This document shows positions 23,501 to 35,300 of a stretch of DNA of 64,000 bases, piece after piece; position 1 is the stretch's first letter, and the number at the start of each line of letters is the position of its first letter. This DNA comes from Mallotus nudiflorus (lineage: Eukaryota; Streptophyta; Magnoliopsida; Malpighiales; Euphorbiaceae). Position numbers and translations under genes: made by a program. The notes under the pieces were generated by a model, which was given only the letters and a program-made list of their open reading frames with translations, made no database searches and was not told the DNA's origin. The stretch spans positions 1,240,001 to 1,304,000 of the forward strand of contig CANTUR010000045.1 in the NCBI GenBank assembly GCA_947683625.1, written 5' to 3'.

Positions 23501-24138
23501 TCTCTTTTAAAATAAATAGACTTAGGCTCCATTTTTATTTGAGTTAAAATTAAATTAAAATTAGATCCACTTAATAAACTAATTTCTTCTTTAAAATTTG
23601 TAGACCATAGGCCCACTTCCTTAGTTAATTAAAACAATTAGATTTAGAATCACTAATTCAATTAAAATGTAAATCCAGCTTTAGTCTATTTTACTTGTAA
23701 ATAAAATACGTTTAATTAGCTAACTTTAATTGACAAAATTAATCTAGTTTAGACATAGGACGCTACCTTTTGTATATATTTTTTACATATAATTTTATGA
23801 CTTGTTGCCTTTGGGTTAAATAGATGTTTAATTAGGGTTTAAATAAAATTACATATAATTAGAGAATAAGATAGTAATTCATAAAGTAATTCTAAATGAA
23901 TAAGAAACTAAAAGAAGTTAGTATTCCGTTCCCAGAATCTCCTCGTTGTGGTGCTAGCTTTCTTTTAAAGAATCTATTACCACCAAAATGATTTGTCCCA
24001 GTTATTACCTTGGGTGACAACTCCTCATCTCCACGCCATGTCTTTATGACAATGGTTACTGTGTTTCCTAGGGTTCTGAGCTCAAATAGTATCACGGTTG
24101 CTAAAATCTTGTGCTCGTGCTAAATCCTGCCATCTACA
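20520..24138 (+). repeat. 3' LTR of the Ogre-type element
   Basis: Collinear with the 5' LTR from about 21015 onward, and extending further left with extra hairpin units (from about 20805). It ends in CCATCTACA at 24138, matching the 5' LTR terminus CCGTCTACA at 5817. Five CACTACACAGTAGTTATGG-type units occur (near 20897, 21096, 21297, 21446 and 21604). Short open frames such as 22339-22557 are by-products of LTR sequence. Confidence 0.75.
20800..21746 (+). repeat. Hairpin-module array in Ogre-type 3' LTR
   Basis: The counterpart of the array in the 5' LTR. Good modules include the one near 20930 (TGCTA/TAGCA outer, TTCC/GGAA inner) and 21719-21746 (CACTA/TAGTG outer, TTCC/GGAA inner, loop ATA). 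Spacing between the CACTACACAGTAG units is about 199, 201, 149 and 158 bp. Confidence 0.75.
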
Positions 24139-25952
24139 ATTACCATGCACTCAATGTCCCTTCATTACAAGATCCATATATTGGCCAGCATCATTGTCAA
24201 GTCATCATTGTCAGCTCGATTCTCAGTAAAATATGATTTCCACTAGAAAATACTTTCTAGCATCGAAAATCTTTCAGGTAAGTTGAGTTTGACTTGATTA
24301 AGTACTTATTTATCAAGAACAACTTAGATAACATAAGATTTTATCCTAGTTCATTCCATATAATGAGTTCTATCTTAGCAAATTACTCATCCCTACATAT
24401 AACTGACTAAAGCCACCACACGCTATATACTCATACATGGCTAACACATGTTTGTAAGCAATAACAAACTCTAATAAACCATATGTAGATGACTATGTCA
24501 CCTTAGGTCAAAAGACCATATGCACAATTATGTCCATGACAGTGATTGTTGACAAAAGTGAATTTCCATGTAATAACTTATTTTACGTCATAGTTCAATC
24601 TACTCATCACATGAGTATCCACATGTCTATTCTGATATCTTATATTAAGTAGCATGAGACTCATTACTTCCTACTATTGATATCACATACCAATGAAGAA
24701 AAATAGATAGAGGTGATAGTGTACAAATTAATACTACCCATATATTAATCCAACGACTACGGACATTTTATAGCATGTGTACTAAATGAATTTGTCACTT
24801 ATATTATCAATTCTTGATAATAAACTTATTTAAAATAATGCTAAAGGGTAACACTCAAAAAAATAAATACTTTATTTAAATAAATATTTTATTACCAAAT
24901 GAATAAAAGTACAGTGTCATTTTATATTACAAAAATGACATTAGGACAATCTATACTAACATATTTATATTTTAAAATTTATTTTTAATAAATTTCTATT
25001 AATAATTTTAATAATATATACATCAAAGGCAATAATTATTATTTATTACAATATACTATTTTTAAATAATTTACAATACTAAAAAAATATTAAAGGAATA
25101 TATAATTATATTTACAAATAAATTGTACCATTAATGATCATTTGACACACTAACAGTAACAATTAACAAAAATTTCACTAAATAATTTATATTTATCAAT
25201 TAACAACTATCAGTTATCAGCTATCTTCAATCGCTATCAGCTACTATAAACAACTAAATCAAATAGGCCATAATGAAACTCTTGCTTCACCTAATTTCTT
25301 TCTAAACAATATTCAAGTAACATATTTTTCAACTTTATATTTTCTTACCTTTGTTAAATGACCTCCATCTTACCCCATCCAAACATCAGTTGATATTAAT
25401 ACTAGTTAGAAAAATGTAAATGTTGTAAGTGTTGTAGGAACTAAACTATTAAAGGACATCGATACATATCACAGGTTGTGATTTCACTACTTATGATAAA
25501 AAACTTTTAAACTCCTATAAAATTATTGGTTAGATTCTTATAAAAAAAATTTTTATTTTCATTTTTGTCTCCAAATACAAGAGACTTTATCTATTTAAAT
25601 GGAAGACATTTTAGTAAAATAATCCCAAAATTTTACCGTTGAATATTGCGTGACATCTAATATTTTCCAATATTAAATGTTTTTTTATAATTAAAAGTAT
25701 TAATTTTTTTTTTTAAAAAGAAAGCAATTAATATTTCAAACCAAACAAATAATGAAAAAGATAATATCTGTATTGCATCTTTTCCTCAACCCAAACCAAA
25801 CCCTCTTATCATTTTCCCAACTTCACAAACAAAATTCATCAAATTAAAAAAAACCTTGCTAAAAAATTTCAAAAAATCCCCACCGAAATCAAATCAATTA
25901 CAAGTTCCATGAATTTCATCTTAATTTACAAAATCCCGACATAAGCATCGCC
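24139..25952. other. AT-rich flank upstream of the BPM gene
   Basis: No open frame with a recognisable product. The segment 24500-24960 has the look of an old LTR-retrotransposon remnant but has no partner in the window to prove it. The segment near 25190-25275 (repeated 'ATCAGCTA' phrases ending AAATCAAATAGGCC) resembles the end of a hAT-type miniature element, but no matching opposite end was found. The last 200 bp (CCAAACCCTCTTATC and CCAACTTCACAAAC) look like a plant 5' untranslated region. Confidence 0.4.
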
Positions 25953-26326
25953 ATGACAAGCACCAACATTTCACCAACATCCTCTCGTTCTGTAACAGAA
26001 ACGGTAAATGGGTCTCACAAATTCGTGATCCAAGGCTATTCCCTCGCCAAAGGGATGGGCGTCGGTAAGCACATTGCTAGCGACAATTTCACCGTCGGAG
26101 GCTACCAGTGGGCAATTTACTTTTACCCCGACGGCAAAAATCCTGAGGATAATTCAGCTTATGTTTCCGTTTTCATCGCGCTTGCTAGTGAGGGTACTGA
26201 CGTTAGAGCTTTGTTTGAGCTCACCCTTGTTGATCAGAGTGGGAATGGGAAGCATAAGGTTCATAGCCATTTTGATCGCTCTCTTGAGAGTGGTCCTTAT
26301 AGCCTGAAGTATCGTGGTAGCATGTG
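25953..26326 (+). CDS. BPM gene exon 1 (MATH domain)
   Basis: Starts at ATG 25953, in a CCATGAC context after a CA-rich leader, and ends in TG of the split Trp codon before GTATGT (26327). Encodes residues 1-124 plus two bases of codon 125. Confidence 0.92.
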
Positions 26327-29300
26327 GTATGTTTTTTTTTTTTTTAAATCTTTCTGTTGATTTTGATAATGTAGAATTCTTGTTTTGCTGTGACGATAAA
26401 TTATTTGCAACTTCTTGTCGAATTTGGCATAATTACATTTTGCTTGAAGTGGGTTGTCTTGTGTTTATTGCTGCTGCTGCTGCTTTTTTTTTTTTTTTTT
26501 TTAAGTTGAAAGAATCGAATTCTGGTAAATGTGATCTTTCCAAAAATGAAAATTTACTTATTCTTGCATTTTTGTATTCTTGCTACTCAACTAAGTAATT
26601 TTAAAAACATGTTTTCATAAAGAGGAACTGAATTGATGCATAGGAGTTAGAATCTGGGTGCACAGTAGAAGGGGTTGGACGAGTTATAATAATAAATTAA
26701 AAAGAAAAAAAAAATGGTCGCCACTTGCTAACAGGAGAGGAACCTTTTGAATTTACATGTCTGAATGCTATGTTTTTATGATCATTGAAACAAAGAAAAA
26801 AAAAGTAAAGATGAGTGTCAATGTCTCTGAAAAAACCAGTGAGGATATGGAAATTTTATTGGGAAGGCAATCATGGACTTCTTGAGATGTGGAAGAGATG
26901 CTGATGTGCATTTATGACATAAAAAAAAAAGAGTAGAATAGAAATATATATCCAAAATTGTCTAAAGTCCCTATTTGTCCTAAGTATAATTAATTTGAAG
27001 GAAACTAATTTTAGCCAATCAAATAAAAATACTTAGAATCCTAATATTAATATAATTATAAGGAAAAGTAAACCTAAACGCCTAAACAAATTCCAAATCA
27101 ATTTAGCTTTGGTGAGAGAGTCTTATTTGAATTTTTACTTATAGGATTATGTATAGGTAAAGAAAAAAATCCATGATTAACGAAATTGGATATGATGGTT
27201 ATCAATATGACAGGATCGTCATCTTCTTGGAATGAGCTAAATGTTGGAGAAAGAGCTTCAAACGTGTACAAAAATCTCCCAATATGATTTTGGCTAAAAC
27301 TTTTAGAGAACTTGAGGGGAAGAACATCCATTATCTTTCAGTTGACAAATGACTTGAGAACAAGAAACATTCATTGACTGTATTCTTTTTCATTTGGCAA
27401 TGACTACTTTCTTTCCTGGTAATAGAGGGGAGATGTAAGCATGGGTTAGAGCTTATCAATGTGAGTGTCATTTGGGTTATTTAGTTTCTTATAGGAAATA
27501 TAGTAAGCTACACTGCATGGAGGATATGCCAAGAGGATATTTGAGAGAGGAGAGTTTTCATTGCCTTAGGCTTTGCAGATAAAAAAAAAAAAAAAAAACC
27601 TGCAATTCTAGCTGTAATTTATGAAGTTTGGGGTGCCATTGATAGCCATGCATATGAATATCGATCAGCCCGTACATAAAAGATTGTGAGAGAAGGTTGG
27701 TGTGGGTATAGGGTTGATGGAAGGCAAGAATGGTTGACATGAGAGAGAGGAGATAGCCAAAAAAAAAAAAAAAGGAAGGTATTATGTAGAGGTAAAATTT
27801 TGTTGATGGCAATCACGAAAAGTTTCCCCTTTGTTATGGTGTTTGTCTGGAATTTTTTAGACTTAATTTGGATGAACAATCCATGATGGTGAGTTATCTC
27901 TAGTTAATCAGGTGGAGAACTTACTGGAAATCGAAGTTGAAAGGGCACTACAAAGATTGAAATATGCAATTTTTTTGTGCGCTTTATGATGCACTTGATT
28001 GGTGTTATATAGGAAAATGTGCTTGGGTGGGATAAATGAGGAAAGGAAATGCTGGTTGACCTTAGCTGCTGTAGAGTTCTGTTCCTCTGTTTTTGAAATG
28101 GAAATGTTAATTGTGGATGTGGGGTTGCTTTTCCCTGTTAGTTTCTGATGAGCTCTCTTAAATGCCAAGCTCAACAAAGCCTCAAATATTGAGAACTTGA
28201 AACTGCTCAAATTAAGTCATTATGTCTCGTTGTTTTCTTCTTAGTTTATTTGGTGATAACATTTTCTTTTGGATTTTTTTGTTCAGAAATTAAATGTTGA
28301 ATCCTTCTATATGTATTGGCTAACTTGTTAATGTAAGTTATTTTTCTCTTTTCCTTATTATCGTTCATTGTTCAACAATCCTTGGCTTGTTATTGTTTAT
28401 TGTTCAACAATCCTTAGCCCTTATTATCGTTCATTGTTCAACAATCCTTGGCTTGTCATTTTTCTATGTTCAACAATCCTTGGACTATTCATCAGTGTTG
28501 ACAATCAATTCAATGTGAAAAATTGGTATAAATATATGAGGAATCAACATGAAGGTTGGCTCAGGTGTTGCAGCCCCTAACCCCTGTCCCCTGTCCCTTC
28601 CCATTGGAAGAACTATCTTAAGGTATGTGTTTGCAATTACTTAGGGTAGGTACTTGTTTGGTGGGTGAAGGAAGAACATCCATGGATACTGGTTGGAGAG
28701 TGCCTTTGTGGAACCATATGTGAAAAATTAGTAAATGCATGGAATATTGCTTCTTAGTTCTTACTTTGTTGACATTTGAGAAGCTTAGTAAGTTAGCTTA
28801 TGTAGCCTTTTAATTTATCGTTCTTAAAACAAACTTTTATCTTCCATCATGTAAAGGCCTATGTGTCTAGGGAAAGAAAATCCTATCTCCTCTATTCCAA
28901 ATTATATGTGTCTTATGTGCATCGAGTTGGACATAAAGCTAAATTCTTGGCTATGCTTGGCAGTGCCAAATGAATTGTCAATGCTAACTGTCTCTCATGA
29001 CAGACTAGCATCTGAATTATATGCTGAAATTTAGGGATCTGATTTAGCTTTCTATATGCTGTAAATATGACTTTACTTGTATATTCTATTTCCTTTCTTA
29101 GGGTAGATCTATTCTTGGTAGGTACTTAGATTGAGGAGATTTGATTCTTGTAATTAAGCCTTGAATTATATATAATGGGGAAGAAACTCAAAGCAGGATA
29201 GCTTTTCCAAATCAGTCTTACTTTTGTCATGGTATCAGAGCCTGTAATCAAAATTTGAATTACATGGCTTTCTTTGTCTTGTAAGTTTCAGATTTAGTTC

Positions 29301-32300
29301 TGTCATTTCTAGGCTAAGGATTCTGAGTTGATCTGGGTTTCAGTTTTCAATTATTGTATTTTTTTTCACTGGTTATTTGGGTTGTTGTGGGCTGTTGGGT
29401 TTTGTCACTTCTTGTTTAGTATAATCATTTGTTATAGCAATCATGTCTTCTGAAAAATTTGAGTATTTTTGCACTCGTTTTACGGGAAAGAATTATTTTG
29501 CTTGGGAATTTCAGTTCCAAACATATGTCAAAGGGAAAGAATTGTGGGGACATCTTGATGGATCTGATTCTAAACCTAGAGATGTTACAAAGGGGGCTGA
29601 GTGGGAAGTAAAGGATGCACGTATCATGAGTTGGATCTTAGGTTCTGTAGAGCCTCATATTCTTTTGAATCTTAGACCATATAAAACATCCAAAGAAATG
29701 TGGGATTATTTGAAGCGTGTGTACAACCAGGATAATGATGCGAGAAGATTTCAATTAGAATTTGATATTGCTAACTACTCTCAAGGAAGTTTGTCCATTC
29801 AAGAATACTATTCTGGTTTTATCAACATGTGGACTGACTACACTGCTATTGTTTATGCTAAAGTCCCTACAGAATCATTATCTGTTATCCAAGCAGTCCA
29901 TGAAACTAGCAAGCGAGACCAATTTTTGATGAAACTACATCCAGATTTTGAAACTATTCGCTCTAATTTGATGAGTAGATGTCCAACACCATCCTTGGAT
30001 ACTTGTTTAGGTGAGCTTCTAAGAGAGGAGCAGCGTTCTCTTACAAAAACAGCCATGGAACAGCAGAGGACTGCTGTAGAATCTCCTAATATTGCTTTTG
30101 CAGCAAATGGGAGGCCAAGAGGTTGGGATATGAGGAATGTCAAATGCTATAGTTGCAAAGAATTTGGCCACATTGCAACTCATTGTTTGAAGAAGTTTTG
30201 CAATTATTGCAAAGCCAAGGGGCATATCATCACAGCATGCCCAATTCGGCCACAAAACAAAAATCATAAAGCTTTTCAAGCTGCTGTCCAGACTATAGGT
30301 GCTGATTCTAGAATTTCTGATCAGGTTACTACCATGTCTGCACAACCTTTTTCATCTACAGCTGCTGTCCCAGGTTCTGTAACAACTGAAATGGTGCAGC
30401 AGATGATTTTCTCTGCCTTTACAGCTTTAGGACTTTCAGGTAACCACAAATCTTCGTCAAATCTTTGGCTTTTTGATTCTGGGGCATCAAATCATATGAC
30501 ATATGCTCCCAAGAGTTTTTCTAATGTCAAGAAACCTAGTGGTAATATGGAAATCCAAACAGCAAATGGGGATTCTTTACCAATTACAGCCGTTGGTGAT
30601 GTCTCTCCTATTTTGAAAGATGTTTTCTTGTCTCCTGGTTTGACTCATAATCTTATCTCTGTTGGGCAATTGGTTGAGAATAATTGTAATGTTCTGTTTT
30701 CTGGTGCTGGTTGTGTTGTACAGGATCAAGTGTCGGGGAAGGTGATCGCAAAGGGGCCTAAATGGGGGCGCGTCTTTCCTTTACACATACCAGCTGCTGT
30801 TCATGATTCCAATTTGTTTTCTTTGGTTTGTCTTACTACCAAAAATCAGAATCAGTTGTGGCATAACCGTTTAGGTCATCCAAACTTAAAGGTTTTGCTT
30901 CATGTACTAAATTCTGGTTGACTTGACAATAAAATCCAATGTTCCTCTAAAGATGTTGTGTTTGATTGTTCTAGTTGTAAAATGGGAAAAAGCAAAGTTC
31001 TTCCTTTTCCTACTCATAGTTCTTTGTCTACCAATTGTTTTGATCTTATTCATAGTGATGTTTGGGGTATTGCGCCTGTTGTATCTCACTCTCAATACAA
31101 GTACTTCGTGACATTCATTGATGATCATAGTAGGTTCACATGGATCTATTTTCTTCGATCCAAAAATGAAGTCTTTGATGTCTTTAAAAATTTCTTGGCA
31201 TTCATTAAAACCCAATTTTCCACCTGCATCAAGACTTTAAGAACAGATTCAGGTGGAGAATACATGTCTCAAAAATTTCAAGAATTTCTCAAACACAAAG
31301 GCATTTTTTCTCAACGATCATGCCCATACACTCCACAACAAAATGGTGTTGCTGAAAGAAAGAACCGTCATCTTCTTGACATGGTTAGAACTTTGCTTCT
31401 TGAGTCATTTATTCCACCTCGGTTTTGGGTTGAAGCTCTTAGCACTGCAGTTTACTTAATTAATCGTCTTCCAGCCCCTAAATTGAACTATGAGTCACCG
31501 TATTATCGCTTGTATCATTCTCAACCTAAGTATTCTGGTCTCCACACTTTTGGTTGTGTTTGTTTTGTCCATTTACCTCCACACGAACGACATAAACTGT
31601 CAGCCCAATCTGTTAGGTGTGCTTTTCTTGGATATGCTCCTCATCAAAAGGGGTTCCAATGCTATGATCCTACAACTAAAAGGATACGAGTATCAAGAAA
31701 TGTCATATTCTTTGAAAATCAGTATTTTTTTATGCTCCCAAGTGAACCCTCGCCCGTATCTTCACCATCTTTTTTACCAGATTTTTTTGATGCAAGTACT
31801 ACATCTTTATCATCTTCTACAACCAGGTTTAAACCAGGTTTTGTGTATCAACGACGTGCCCATCATGTAGACCCTTTGCAAGAATCAACTCCAACACCTG
31901 AACCTGCATCTACATCAGTACCACAACCACGTCGCAAATCAGCTCGCCAAACCAAACCCCCTGATAGGTATGGATATCCTGCTACATCTTTGGCTGCTAC
32001 TTTATCTGCTATTTCTATACCTTCTTGTTATACTCAGGCCATGAAACATAAGTGCTGGCAGCAAGCAATGCAAGAAGAATTAAATGCTCTAGAGCTGAAT
32101 GGTACATGGGATATAGTTCAATGTCCACCTTCAGTTAAACCCATAGGCTGCAAATGGGTGTATACTGTAAAATTACAATCTGATGGGTCTTTAGACAGAT
32201 ATAAGGCGAGGCTTGTGGCTCTTGGAAATCGTCAAGCATATGGAGTGGACTATGAAGAAACGTTTGCTCCCGTGGCCAAAATGACTTTTGTTAGAACAAT

Positions 32301-35300
32301 TCTTGCTATAGCTGCCTCCAAAGCTTGGCCAATCCATCAAATGGATGTGAAAAATGCATTCCTTCATGGGGAATTAAAGGAAGAAATTTATATGCATCTT
32401 CCTCCAGGAGTGACAAGTATCTCTACAAACGATGTGTGTCGATTGAACAAGTCTCTTTATGGGTTAAAGCAAGCTCCAAGGGTTTGGTTTGAAAAGTTCC
32501 GGCAAACTATTCTTGGGCTTTCCTTCGTACAAAGCCAATATGATACCTCTATGTTTCTCCATAAGACTTCCACGGGTATTGTAATTCTTCTTGTTTATGT
32601 AGATGATATTATCATCACCGGATCTGATTCATCTTTCATTACTCAACTTCAAGAGTCTCTTCATGCTACTTTTAAAATGAAGGATCTCGGTCCTCTCACT
32701 TATTTTCTTGGATTAGAGGTGCATAAATCTGCTGATGGCATTTTTTTAAACCAACACAAATATACTAAAGACCTCATTGCTTTGGCTGGCTTGGCAAATT
32801 CTGCTCCTGTTGATACTCCTTTGGAGGTGAATGTTAAATACACAAGAGATGAAGGTGACCTTTTCCATGATCCCAACTTGTATCGCAAACTAGTTGGTAG
32901 TCTTGTGTATTTAACTGTCACTAGACCAGACATTTCTTATGCTGTACATCAGGTTAGTCAATTTATGACTTCACCTAGACAACTTCATATGGCTGCTGTC
33001 CACCGAGTCATTCGGTATCTTCTAAGCTCTCCTACCCGTGGACTCTTTTTTCCCACTGGATCTGATCTCACTCTAGCTGCCTATAGCGATGCAGATTGGG
33101 CTGGATGCCCGGACACACGTAGGTCAACATCAGGGTGGTGTATGTATCTTGGCCATGCTTTGATCTCTTGGAAGTGCAAGAAACAAGAAAGGGTTTCTAA
33201 ATCATCTACAGAAGCAGAATATCGAGCTATGTCTGCAGCATGCTCTGAAATTATTTGGTTACGTGGCCTTCTTGCTGAACTTGGATTTGTTCAATCTATT
33301 CCAACTCCTTTACATGCGGACAACACTAGTTCCATACAAATTGCAGCAAATCCGATCTATCATGAGCGTACTAAACATATTGAAGTTGATTGTCATTCTA
33401 TACGAGAAGCTTTTGATAGACAACAGATTTCTTTGCCACATGTCTCCAGTTCTTTACAAGTAGCTGACATCTTCACAAAGGCCTTGCCTAGGCCACGACA
33501 TGAGTTTTTAGTGAGCAAATTGCTGCTGGTTCCTGTCCCAGCATCAATTTGAGGGGGGATGTCAATGCTAACTGTCTCTCATGACAGACTAGCATCTGAA
33601 TTATATGCTGAAATTTAGGGATCTGATTTAGCTTTCTATATGCTGTAAATATGACTTTACTTGTATATTCTATTTCCTTTCTTAGGGTAGATCTATTCTT
33701 GGTAGGTACTTAGATTGAGGAGATTTGATTCTTGTAATTAAGCCTTGAATTATATATAATGGGGAAGAAACTCAAAGCAGGATAGCTTTTCCAAATCAGT
33801 CTTACTTTTGTCATGAATGTCTTTCATCTGAAAGTTTTTAATCATCTTATGCTATTTGCTATTTGTGCATTTACTTTGTTTGTTTCTTGTACTTATTTTT
33901 TTCTTCTATTATTTTCATTTATTGTCTCTCCATTTCTTTATATTTCCACCTGTGCTTTATAAGGATTTATAAAATGCTTTATGACTTTCATTTTCAATTT
34001 CTTTGGGTGTTGCATTAACAAACTTGTTGAGAAATTGATATGAGTTAGGGCTTAGTTCGAATTATGAAAGAATTTGCTTTTTTTTTGACCTGGATGCTGA
34101 TCCTTTTTGTTTATGTTTTAATTCAGGGGATATAAGCGATTTTTTAGACGAGCTTTGCTTGAAACATCTGATTTCTTGAAGGATGATTGCTTGAAAATTA
34201 ATTGCACAGTGGGGGTGGTTGTGTCAGCAATAGATTGTCCACGATTACATTCAATTCAGGTTCCAGAGTCTGATATAGGATCACATTTTGGCATGCTGCT
34301 TGAAAATATGGAAGGTTCAGATGTTAAATTTAGTGTGGCAGGAGAAAAGATTCAGGCTCATAAGTTGGTTTTGGCAGCTCGGTCGCCTTTTTTCCGGTCT
34401 AAATTTTTTGACAGTGAAGGAGAAGAAAAGCAAGAGGTTCTTATCACTGATCTGGAACCTAGTGTATTCAAGGTGATGTGATTCATAATTATGATTCTGC
34501 CTACAAAGCAAAGCATCAGAAATTTTGCTGGTGATATTATTTCTTTTTTTTTTTCCCTTCATTTTTGTTACTTTGTGCTGTCCCACAGGCCATGTTGCAT
34601 TTCATTTACCGAGATACCCTAACTGATGATGTGGAGACGGGGACTTCTAGCTCATCTTGTGGCTCCTCAGTATCTGAAACATTAACAGCAAAGCTGTTAG
34701 CAGCAGCAGACAAGTATGGTCTGGATAGGCTCAGATTATTGTGTGAGTCTCATCTCTGCAAGGATATATCTGTGGACTCAGTTGCCAGCATTTTGGCCTT
34801 GGCTGAATGTAATCATGCAATAGAACTAAAAGCTGTTTGCCTAAGATTTGCTGCTGAAAACCTTGCAGGTAATGCTTGGTTTCCTCATGCATTTTTCCTA
34901 TTGATAGTCTAGAGTTGTTCTTCATTGAGATGAAGCAGTGATGTAGTGATGTCTTTGATGGATTTACAGTTGTGCTTAGACTTTGTACCTATCTTAATTT
35001 GCATATAAATTAGAACAGTTACTCTAGGTTGCACAGATACTTTAGAATGTTCATGTTTCTGTGTGTCCGATACGTGTCCATGTCGAAAATGTATCAGATA
35101 CACCCCAATATGTATCTGGGCCGTTTCTACAAAGTAATGAAAATAGAATACACTTTATCTATACCGGAAACGCATTTATCTTGGATTTTTTAGGGAAAAA
35201 ACTTTAAATAAAAAATAAACAGACAATTAAATTAAGAGAAAAACAAAAAATCAAATCAAAGAGAAAAAATTTAAATAAAAAAAGAAAATACAAAAAATCA

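Larger units (their letters stand above)
2690..24138 (+). mobile_element. Ogre/Tat-type Ty3-gypsy retrotransposon, decayed, with nested insertions
   Basis: Two similar but clearly diverged LTRs (about 2690-5817 and about 20520-24138) enclose a primer site, gag, pol and an antisense-strand gene remnant. Membership of the Tat branch is supported by the order RT, RNase H, a second archaeal-type RNase H, then integrase, by the TGGCGACTCT-type primer site, by the gag knuckle style (CKFHKVAGHSTDTC) and by an antisense ORF downstream of integrase; all are known traits of Ogre/Tat elements. Every reading frame is broken by stops and frameshifts. About 6.6 kb of the internal region is a later insertion of two Tekay-like solo LTRs (6881-13474). 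The left boundary is uncertain because the 5' LTR lacks at least one repeat unit present in the 3' LTR, and no target repeat could be matched. Confidence 0.8.
28976..33813 (+). mobile_element. Ty1/copia retrotransposon, very young, in BPM intron 1
   Basis: Two 254-bp LTRs (28976-29229 and 33560-33813) that I find identical base for base, both TG...CA, a perfect 5-bp target repeat TGAAT (28971-28975 and 33814-33818), a tRNA-iMet primer site directly after the 5' LTR, a purine tract before the 3' LTR and one long gag-pol frame in copia order. Total 4,838 bp, in the same orientation as the host gene. The clade was not resolved; the compact size and short LTRs would suit an Ale- or Ivana-like lineage. 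Confidence 0.97.

Noticed and set aside
26074..26307. Alternative frame within BPM exon 1
   Set aside because: It is a shadow of the MATH-domain coding frame.
28355..28490. Short direct repeats considered as a CRISPR-like array
   Set aside because: This is a plant intron; the units are contiguous and imperfect, without unique spacers, so it is a minisatellite.
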